IMG/VR virus record: IMGVR_UViG_3300006805_000159
Location: 1-24,130 of that record
From: a virus
Length of the DNA stretch: 24,130 nucleotides
Direction: 5' to 3' (one strand)
Every line of letters begins with the position of its first letter. Positions within the stretch are counted from its first letter, which is position 1. The position numbers and the translations under genes were made by a program. Positions 18,147 through 24,130 of this stretch are shown here, piece after piece. The notes below the pieces were generated by a model, which worked only from the letters and a program-made list of their open reading frames with translations, searched no databases and was not told the origin of the DNA.

Positions 18147-20776
18147 TGAATCAAGTAATACTAACGCTAACGGATAGCAACGGCAATAGCGCGATTCTCG
18201 ACCTTTACGAGAACGAGAAGATGCACTTGAACTACAAGTTCACGGACATTACCGACTTCGCTTCTGTGGGCAATTACTCGCAGGAATTTCGTGTTCCTGC
18301 AAGTGCGACAAATGTAGATTTCTTCGGTGCTATTTTCAACGTGAATTTCGACGGTTGGTTTGACTTTCGCAAGAAGGTCGACGCAGTGTTGACGGTGAAC
18401 ACTATCCCCATTGCAAGCGGTCACATTCAGGTCAAGAAGTTGTACTGGCAAACAGGCAAGTTGTTCGAATTTGAGATTGTATTCTTTGGTGAAGTGCCAA
18501 ACCTTGCACGACTACTCAACGAGAAAAAGTTAAAAGATATTAACAGCATTATTTTAGGCGACCTTGACTACGATTTACTTCATGAATATGTTGAGACACC
18601 ACCCAACGAACACACGATTTTAACGCTATGCGATAAATGGAATTTGACTGCAAGTAATCCAGAAGGACAACCCATTTATTGGAACGATGCTTTAGCGTTG
18701 CGCGTTGGTCAATTGACGCCCGCTGTTAAGGCTCAATACTTGTTCGACCAAATAATGAACGATGCAGGTTTGCAATACACAAGCGACAATTTAGCGGACT
18801 GTTTGGATAACGTTTACGTTCCTTTCGTGAATGGGCAGTATTTGAATAGTTCGTTAGGGTTGAATGACTTTGCAAGTAAACTAGCTTTGTCAACAAACCT
18901 TAACAATATAGCATTTGCAAACAACGATAAATTTTATAATATATATCCAAGTTTTACTGAATACGAAGATGCAGGTAATGATTGGAGTAGTGGAATTTAT
19001 ACCGCTCCATTTACAGGAGAATTTACTTTCAAATGCTGGATGAATGGACAAGCTATTTCAACAGGCGGAACAAATATAAGTGTTGTATTATTTGGTTTTG
19101 TTGCAAAGATTAACGATGTATTTTTTACAGAACAAGACACTATTATTTACTCATTAGGAAATAGCACAACAAACGACTTAAGCACAACAGGAAATATAAC
19201 GCTTTCTTTAGTTCAAGGGGACGAAGTGAAATTCATATTTGCAGCTGAACCATTTACAACAGGAAATGGAACAATGGAAATTGATTTTATAGGTAACGGA
19301 GCAAATGACTACACAGGAACAGGTGTTGAATTGGTAAGCGTTGGAACAGCATTGACAGGCGATACCGTATTAATGGAGTTCAATGCTCCAGACATGAAGC
19401 AAATTGATTTCATGACATCAATTCAAAAGATGTTCAACCTCGTTTTTGTAGCTGACAAGACGCTTCCAAACACGCTTCGAATAGAACCAATGGTCGAGTA
19501 TATCGCAAGTGGTAATACTCTCGATTGGTCGCAGAAACTCGACTTGTCGAAAGACATTATGTATTCACCAACAACCGACCTACAAAAGGCGAAGTTTACG
19601 TTTACATACGCAGAAGATGGCGACTACTTCAACGGAATATACAAAGACAATGGACGCATCTACGGACGTTATCAAGTAACAGAAAGCGACTTTGAAGTAA
19701 TTAACGAGTTCGCAACAGGTGAAGAAAAGGTTGAGTTGGCGTTTGCGTCTACACCTTCCGCACCTGTCGAAAATACAGACGTTGTTGTACCTCGTTTTAT
19801 CAATTCTGAAGGTAAATTTGTGCAACCGAAGCCACGCATTCTTTACTACTTCGCAGACTTCTTTGTAAGCATTTGGAACGAGGCGACAAGTAGCGTTCAA
19901 ACAACAGCGGTTAAGTGTTTGAATAACTACTCGACGATGAACGCAACGGTAAGCGACAAAGATTTAAACTTTGCTCCCGAAATACCACCGCACACAATCA
20001 TTGCGAACCCATACAACAACCTTTACAATCGTTGGTGGAGAAACTACTACCGCGAACTATTCGACGGACAAGCGCGCATTTTAGAAGGAATGTTCGCACT
20101 TACTTTGAACGACATATTCACGTTTCAATTTAGCGACAAAATATGGATAATCGATTCTTGGTGGAGAGTTCTTGAAATCAATGGCTACGTCGTAGGTGAA
20201 CAAGACATGACAAGCGTTAAACTTATTCGTATTCTCGACATTGACAATGGCTGCGAACTTCGACCTGTGTCAGCTAACTTAGACCAAACATTAAATTGGG
20301 AAACACCGAATGGAGATCCTGCGGTAATAACGCAAGAATGTTGTTTGCGTTTTGGCTACAACTGGAATAGTGCAAAGAACAACTGCTATTCACAACCAAA
20401 CGGGGGCACACGTTCCTTCATAACACAACAACCACCTTCGTTAGCACCAACGCGATTTGGCGCACCAGTGAACTTCGCGGCTTCAACAACGCAACCGTTG
20501 AAAACAATTACAACCGACTACGTTATAACAAATGCAGACCGCGTTGTAATAGCTGACGAAACAGCGGGTAACGTAACAATTTATTTGCCTTCAGCAACTA
20601 CGACAATAGGTCGTGAAATGATTATCCAAAATAAGACTGGAGTAAACGATGTAATCATAACGCCATACACGGGTGAATATATCAATGGTAGTCTTTCTTT
20701 AGTATTAACAAACGCGCGACAAACAGTAACATTAATTTCCGATGGAACAGACTTCACAACAACAACTGCAAAATAA
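18143..20776 (+). CDS. Large baseplate/tail-tip protein with inserted jelly-roll domain
   Basis: This encodes 877 residues; Met1 and Met2 are both possible starts. The N-terminal part (LHLNYKFTDITDF-like text, then YSQEFRVPASATN and FDGWFDFRKKVDAVLTV) is a known opening of baseplate proteins in this phage group. Residues about 261-413 form a separate domain with GIYTAPFTGEFTFKCWMNG, like C1q/TNF-type jelly rolls, and this part is AT-richer than its flanks. The core resumes at MKQIDFMTSIQKMFNLVFVA. Residues 790-877 form a strand-rich end domain (ADETAGNVTIYLPSATTTIG), typical of sugar- or surface-binding tail appendages. It overlaps the next gene by 35 bases if that gene starts at 20742. Confidence 0.78.
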   Translation: MMNQVILTLTDSNGNSAILDLYENEKMHLNYKFTDITDFASVGNYSQEFRVPASATNVDFFGAIFNVNFDGWFDFRKKVDAVLTVNTIPIASGHIQVKKLYWQTGKLFEFEIVFFGEVPNLARLLNEKKLKDINSIILGDLDYDLLHEYVETPPNEHTILTLCDKWNLTASNPEGQPIYWNDALALRVGQLTPAVKAQYLFDQIMNDAGLQYTSDNLADCLDNVYVPFVNGQYLNSSLGLNDFASKLALSTNLNNIAFANNDKFYNIYPSFTEYEDAGNDWSSGIYTAPFTGEFTFKCWMNGQAISTGGTNISVVLFGFVAKINDVFFTEQDTIIYSLGNSTTNDLSTTGNITLSLVQGDEVKFIFAAEPFTTGNGTMEIDFIGNGANDYTGTGVELVSVGTALTGDTVLMEFNAPDMKQIDFMTSIQKMFNLVFVADKTLPNTLRIEPMVEYIASGNTLDWSQKLDLSKDIMYSPTTDLQKAKFTFTYAEDGDYFNGIYKDNGRIYGRYQVTESDFEVINEFATGEEKVELAFASTPSAPVENTDVVVPRFINSEGKFVQPKPRILYYFADFFVSIWNEATSSVQTTAVKCLNNYSTMNATVSDKDLNFAPEIPPHTIIANPYNNLYNRWWRNYYRELFDGQARILEGMFALTLNDIFTFQFSDKIWIIDSWWRVLEINGYVVGEQDMTSVKLIRILDIDNGCELRPVSANLDQTLNWETPNGDPAVITQECCLRFGYNWNSAKNNCYSQPNGGTRSFITQQPPSLAPTRFGAPVNFAASTTQPLKTITTDYVITNADRVVIADETAGNVTIYLPSATTTIGREMIIQNKTGVNDVIITPYTGEYINGSLSLVLTNARQTVTLISDGTDFTTTTAK

Positions 20777-20960
20777 AGCAACGGCAATGGTCGCTTGTTT
20801 AGAGTTAATAAAACTAAACATCAAGAGCAATAGCAAAGAAGGACTAATCGCGCAAGGTTCGCGTAAGCTAAAAATATGGAAGCATTATGTATGGAAAGCA
20901 TTTTACATTTCGGCAAATATTTCGTTTTGGATATTTGTATTATATAACCTATTCACATAA
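20742..20960 (+). CDS. Small membrane-segment protein before the tape measure, 72 residues
   Basis: The C-terminal segment VWKAFYISANISFWIFVLYN is hydrophobic and probably spans the membrane; the N-terminal part is polar and Gln-rich. ATG 20742 overlaps the previous gene by 35 bases. ATG 20787 (MVACLELIKLNIKSNSKEGL) avoids the overlap and gives 57 residues. The stop overlaps the tape measure start by one base (TAATG). The function is unknown; possibilities include tail-tip membrane insertion. Confidence 0.66.
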   Translation: MEQTSQQQLQNKATAMVACLELIKLNIKSNSKEGLIAQGSRKLKIWKHYVWKAFYISANISFWIFVLYNLFT

Positions 20961-23038
20961 TGGCAACGAAAGAATTTAACATATCGAGCAACGCGGTAAC
21001 GGTCTTGAACCAAACCGCTGGCGCCGCAGAAAATACAACAAAAGCATTTTCAAGCGCGAAGGCTGAATTGCGCGCGTTACAACAACAGTTGTTGACAATG
21101 GATCAGAGCAGCGACGCCTTTAAAAAAGCGTCCGCTCGTGCTGCCGAATTGAAGGATAATATCGGCGACCTTTCCGCAGAGATTAACGCCAACGCGGGTA
21201 ACGCATTTGAAGGTCTTTCGAATAACGTTGGTTTGTTCGGCACTCGTCTTATGTCGCTCGACTTAAAGGGAGCAGGACAAGCGTTGAAAGGAATGGGTAG
21301 TGCTGTTGGAAAGATTGATTTTAAGACGCTTAAAGATGAAGTTGGTGGGTTGGCGAAGGGATTAGTTGACTTGGGTGTTTCGGTTGTTTCAAATCCATTC
21401 TTTTTAGCAGGTACTTTAATCGTTGGATTGATTGCCTACTGGAGTGAATTGCAGGGCGCGATTGAAACTTATACGTTCACTTATGAAGATGCGATGAATC
21501 GCATGAATAGCAGCAATGCTATGCAAACGGCAACAAAAGACGTAGCTATTCAAACAGCGCAAATTGAATTATTAACACGCACAGTTAACGACCATTCCAA
21601 AAGCGAAGAAGATAGAAAGAAAGCACTTGAAAAAGTCAACACTGCGTTAGAAGCAAATGGAATTGCAGCTATTAACGATATCAACGCAACGGGACAAGTG
21701 ATAGTCGCTAAAGATGCTTTGATTAAAAAGCTACAACAAGAAGCAAAAGTGCGTGGTAAGTTAGCGTATCTTGAAGAATTGTACGCTAAACAAGTGAAGT
21801 TGCAGGCAGGTGTTGGTACAACAACAAAACTTTCCGCTGCAAACAAAATGATTACAGATCAACTTGGAGAGGTAGGTAAATTCATGCAGACGACAAACGA
21901 CTTTCTGACAAGTGGTATGGGTACAACCGTAACCGACTTGGAGAATATCAAAAAGGAAATTGAATTTATTACTGAAAGTGTTTATAACGACCAAGAAGCA
22001 TTAAACGCATTACAGATTACAGGGTTAACAAATAGTGATGCTAACGATGCAAAAGCTAGAAAAGATGCAGCAGCAAAAGCCGAAGAAGAAAGAAAAAGAA
22101 AACGAACTGAAGCGCAAAAAGCACAAGAACAACTTCTTGAAGATAACGCAGTTCGTGCCGCAAAAGAACTAAAAATTGAAAAGGAACTTGCAGATGCGAA
22201 AATAAAACTAGAACAGGAATTAGTTAGAGCGAAATTAAGCGAAAAAGAAAAGGAACTTTACGATTTAGACCAAAAGAAAATAAAAGAAATTCAAACTTGG
22301 GAAGGTTCGGAAGAAGACATCTTGTTAATTGTCGAAAAATATAGACTTGCTCAAATTGATATAAATAAAAAATACGATGATTTAGAACTTCAACAAAAGA
22401 AAGAAGCAGACGAAAAGAAAAAGGCTCAAGATGAAAAAGCAGCGGCTGACGCTAAAGATGCTCAAGACAAACTAAATGAAAAGAACGCAATAGCAGCGGC
22501 AAAAGAACTCACCGAACTAAAAAAAGCAGAAGACGCGAAAGCAGGATTGCGCGTTGACGCAATGAAAACTTCATTGTCAATTATTAGTGATTTAGCAGGA
22601 GCTTTTGCAGGGAAGTCAGAAGCACAACAAAAGAAAGCATTTGAAATTCAAAAAGGAGTAAGCATTGCAACGGCTACAATAGATACATACTTAGCAGCAC
22701 AAGGAGCATATCGTTCGCAAATGGCAATACTTACACCAGACGCGCCCGTTCGCGCAGCAGTAGCCGCAGGAATAGCAATTGCTTCAGGTCTTGCGCGTGT
22801 GGCTATCATAAGCAAACAACAATTTAAAGGTAGCGGTGGTGCGCCAAGTGGCGGCGGTGGTGGCGGAAGCATACCAAACGGAGGTGGTACTGAAGCTCCT
22901 TCACCTGCGAACTTCGCCTTCTTGCAGAACCAACCCAACCAACAACCACCACTTCAGGCGTACGTTGTTGGAACGCAAGTGTCGAGCAACTTAGAAGCGC
23001 AACAATTAATTCAAAACCAATCTCGCTTAGGCGGTTAA
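20960..23038 (+). CDS. Tape measure protein
   Basis: This encodes 692 residues. Tape measure proteins set tail length and pass into the host envelope on DNA entry. Visible parts: a helical N-terminus, a hydrophobic segment at about 140-160 (VSNPFFLAGTLIVGLIAYW), a long charged coiled coil at about 365-540 (EEERKRKRTEAQKAQEQLLE and similar), then the C-terminal helices KKAFEIQKGVSIATATIDTY and AAVAAGIAIASGLARVAIIS, which are typical of tape measures in Bacteroidota phages. It ends in a Gly/Asn/Gln-rich tail. At the usual 1.5 angstrom per residue this suggests a tail of about 100 nm. The chaperone gene lies 8 kb upstream instead of directly before it. Confidence 0.92.
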   Translation: MATKEFNISSNAVTVLNQTAGAAENTTKAFSSAKAELRALQQQLLTMDQSSDAFKKASARAAELKDNIGDLSAEINANAGNAFEGLSNNVGLFGTRLMSLDLKGAGQALKGMGSAVGKIDFKTLKDEVGGLAKGLVDLGVSVVSNPFFLAGTLIVGLIAYWSELQGAIETYTFTYEDAMNRMNSSNAMQTATKDVAIQTAQIELLTRTVNDHSKSEEDRKKALEKVNTALEANGIAAINDINATGQVIVAKDALIKKLQQEAKVRGKLAYLEELYAKQVKLQAGVGTTTKLSAANKMITDQLGEVGKFMQTTNDFLTSGMGTTVTDLENIKKEIEFITESVYNDQEALNALQITGLTNSDANDAKARKDAAAKAEEERKRKRTEAQKAQEQLLEDNAVRAAKELKIEKELADAKIKLEQELVRAKLSEKEKELYDLDQKKIKEIQTWEGSEEDILLIVEKYRLAQIDINKKYDDLELQQKKEADEKKKAQDEKAAADAKDAQDKLNEKNAIAAAKELTELKKAEDAKAGLRVDAMKTSLSIISDLAGAFAGKSEAQQKKAFEIQKGVSIATATIDTYLAAQGAYRSQMAILTPDAPVRAAVAAGIAIASGLARVAIISKQQFKGSGGAPSGGGGGGSIPNGGGTEAPSPANFAFLQNQPNQQPPLQAYVVGTQVSSNLEAQQLIQNQSRLGG

Positions 23039-23048
23039 AAAAAACAAT

Positions 23049-23636
23049 ATGAAAAAAATTAAAGTAATTGAATACGGAATAGATGACACGGGACTACTCG
23101 GAGTGTTCGCAATCTCAGTTGTAGAGCAACCTGCAATAGGTGTTTCGTTTATTGCGCTTTCAGAACAACACAGCGTGAAGTTCAAAGAAGATTTTAGAGG
23201 TCTTTTGTACGGTGCTTTGCTTATTCCCGACCAACTGATTTACAGACGCGATGACAACACAAACGAAGAATACTATGTAAAGTATTCGAAGGACACGATT
23301 CGCGCCATTGCTTACAATTACTTAAAGCAATCAAATCAAAACAATGCAACAGTTGAACACGCGAAAGTTGTTGACGGTGTGTCGTTGGTTGAAACATGGA
23401 TAATCGAAGGCGAACACGATAAGTCAAAGAACTTCGGTTTTGATCTTCCTGAAGGAACGTGGTTTGGCTGCATGAAAGTCGAGAATGAAGAAGTAAAACA
23501 ACAGATACAAAACAAAGAAGTGTTGGGTTTCTCAATAGAAGGAAAATTCGCAGTAGAAAAAGAAATGTACATGAGTAAGCACGATGAATTTGCTGCCATT
23601 CTTGACGAAATAAACGAACTTCTAAAAGGTGAGTAA
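23049..23636 (+). CDS. XkdF-like prohead serine protease
   Basis: This encodes 195 residues. It begins MKKIKVIEYGIDDTGLLGVF and has AISVVEQPAIG, VEHAKVVDGVSLVETWIIEG with His104, then TWFGCMKVENEEV and VLGFSIEGKF with Ser162. The His in the V-E-H segment and the Ser in G-F-S-I-E-G fit the proposed catalytic pair of XkdF-type phage proteases, which mature the procapsid. The V-V-E-x-P-A opening is typical. It ends with an acidic helix (DEFAAILDEINELLKG). It is the first head gene after the tape measure. The stop overlaps the next start as TAATG. Confidence 0.85.
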   Translation: MKKIKVIEYGIDDTGLLGVFAISVVEQPAIGVSFIALSEQHSVKFKEDFRGLLYGALLIPDQLIYRRDDNTNEEYYVKYSKDTIRAIAYNYLKQSNQNNATVEHAKVVDGVSLVETWIIEGEHDKSKNFGFDLPEGTWFGCMKVENEEVKQQIQNKEVLGFSIEGKFAVEKEMYMSKHDEFAAILDEINELLKGE

Positions 23637-23812
23637 TGAACATCGAAACAGGTGGGTTCTTAAAGTTGGAGTTGTTCAACGACGACGCTAACCTGTTTCT
23701 TCTTGCACTAACTAAGATTACAAAGGAAAGTGCTGCAATGGGTTTTAAGACGTATGGGTTGAATGAACAGGAAGTGAAGGTACTGAATGACATTCTCGAA
23801 AATTTAGGATAA
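23636..23812 (+). CDS. Hypothetical protein, 58 residues
   Basis: ATG 23636 overlaps the protease stop by one base. The product begins MNIETGGFLKLELFNDDANL and continues FLLALTKITKESAAMGFK and EQEVKVLNDILENLG. It is helical and acidic, with no family recognised. The strict coupling and the protein-like composition support it. It ends just before the 23817-23840 hairpin. Confidence 0.68.
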   Translation: MNIETGGFLKLELFNDDANLFLLALTKITKESAAMGFKTYGLNEQEVKVLNDILENLG

Positions 23813-23816
23813 AAAA

Positions 23817-23840
23817 AACGGGGGTAACTACTCCCCCGTT
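23817..23840. terminator. Strong hairpin AACGGGGG/CCCCCGTT
   Basis: This is a perfect 8-base-pair stem with an 8-base loop (TAACTACT). On the plus strand it is preceded by a run of A and followed by CAAACC, with no T-tract. On the minus strand it is followed by TTTTTT, the classical terminator form. It may end plus-strand tail transcripts with low efficiency, or stop antisense transcription entering the tail module. Confidence 0.6.
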
Positions 23841-23936
23841 CAAACCTAAAATCAAAATCAACTAATGAAAAGTCGAATTGTGAAACAAATATACGTTCTT
23901 TTCTATTTAGGTACTAAACATTTAATAAACACTTAT

Positions 23937-24130
23937 ATGAATTTACGAGAAAAAGTAAACGCTCTTTTCGCTAAACACAATGTAAGCCTATCTGCTGAAG
24001 AAGTAGTTGAGGTGAAACAGATGGTTGAAGCGATACTACAAGACGGAACAAGTATCTACTCAGACAGCGACGCGTGGGCGGTTGGTGTTCGTGCATTCGC
24101 TAAAGACATGGACGGCAACGAGGTTGCGTT
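23937..24130 (+). CDS. Start of a probable scaffold/accessory head protein (3' truncated)
   Basis: The frame is open to the window edge. The chosen start is ATG 23937 with the leader TTTAATAAACACTTAT. The text MNLREKVNALFAKHNVSLSA, then EEVVEVKQMVEAILQDGTSI and YSDSDAWAVGVRAFAKDMDG matches a protein that commonly follows XkdF-like proteases in Bacteroidota phages. There a helical half precedes D-G-T-x-I-Y/x-x-D-A/S-x-x-W-x-V-G-V and a Gly-rich strand part; scaffolding or capsid accessory roles are suspected. ATG 23865 gives 24 extra residues that read poorly, though it also has an A-rich leader. The 124 bases before it hold the hairpin and possibly a promoter. Confidence 0.7.
   Translation, partial: MNLREKVNALFAKHNVSLSAEEVVEVKQMVEAILQDGTSIYSDSDAWAVGVRAFAKDMDGNEVA

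Noticed and set aside
23221-23793. Minus-strand 190-codon frame opposite the protease
   Set aside because: It is a shadow of the protease and 58-residue genes; composition rich in Ser, Leu, Arg and Phe is typical of antisense frames.
1-24130. CRISPR array, insertion sequence or integrase
   Set aside because: No regularly spaced identical repeats, terminal inverted repeats with a transposase, or recombinase motifs were found.

Overview
The window looks like a contiguous piece of a tailed double-stranded DNA phage (or prophage) of a Bacteroidota host. The evidence is the protein content (terminase large subunit, tape measure, tail assembly chaperone, baseplate-like proteins, XkdF-type protease), A-rich gene leaders mostly without Shine-Dalgarno sequences, and candidate promoter elements of the Bacteroidota type (TAnnTTTG; one TTG-N19-TAnnTTTG-like pair). 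The visible terminase and tape measure and the absence of a contractile sheath gene suggest a siphovirus-like particle, but the window is incomplete. No integrase, tRNA, CRISPR array or insertion sequence was recognised. The host genus cannot be fixed from the sequence.

Layout. (1) 1-875, plus strand: the end of a probable metallophosphoesterase, a 37-residue membrane peptide and a coiled-coil protein with a membrane segment at each end. (2) 7990-838, minus strand: one tightly packed operon of about 19 genes, many with ATGA or TAATG overlaps. It starts at a good candidate promoter (8051-8022) and carries small hypotheticals, an SSB-like protein ending in an acidic DDMPF tip, a DnaA domain-IV protein without its ATPase, a replication-initiator C-terminal-domain protein, the large terminase and a ribbon-helix-helix regulator. 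(3) 8098-9420, plus: VRR-NUC nuclease, sigma-like protein, Cys-rich zinc-type protein. (4) 9421-9785: non-coding, with interlocking inverted repeats, a pyrimidine tract and phased direct repeats. (5) 9786-11905, plus: small accessory genes, a candidate small terminase and an HAD-like phosphatase. (6) 11906-12109: non-coding, GC-rich, a run of potential hairpins; a candidate structured RNA or packaging/regulatory element. (7) 12110-23038, plus: tail module. It contains a tail assembly chaperone with an apparent -1 frameshift extension, a fusion of a tail protein to a long fibre, a tail-completion-like protein, two large baseplate-like proteins and the tape measure. (8) 23049 to the end: start of the head module (XkdF-like protease, small protein, a hairpin, and the start of a probable scaffold/accessory head protein).

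The most interesting signals are: the hidden out-of-frame reading frame after the tail chaperone, with a nine-T tract at 12579-12587; the hairpin array at 11906-12090; the pseudoknot-capable intergenic element at 9469-9540; a duplicated 17-bp ribosome-binding cassette; a repeated A-rich gene leader; and the placement of the large terminase in the antisense replication operon. All functional calls come from reading motifs by eye. No database search was run.
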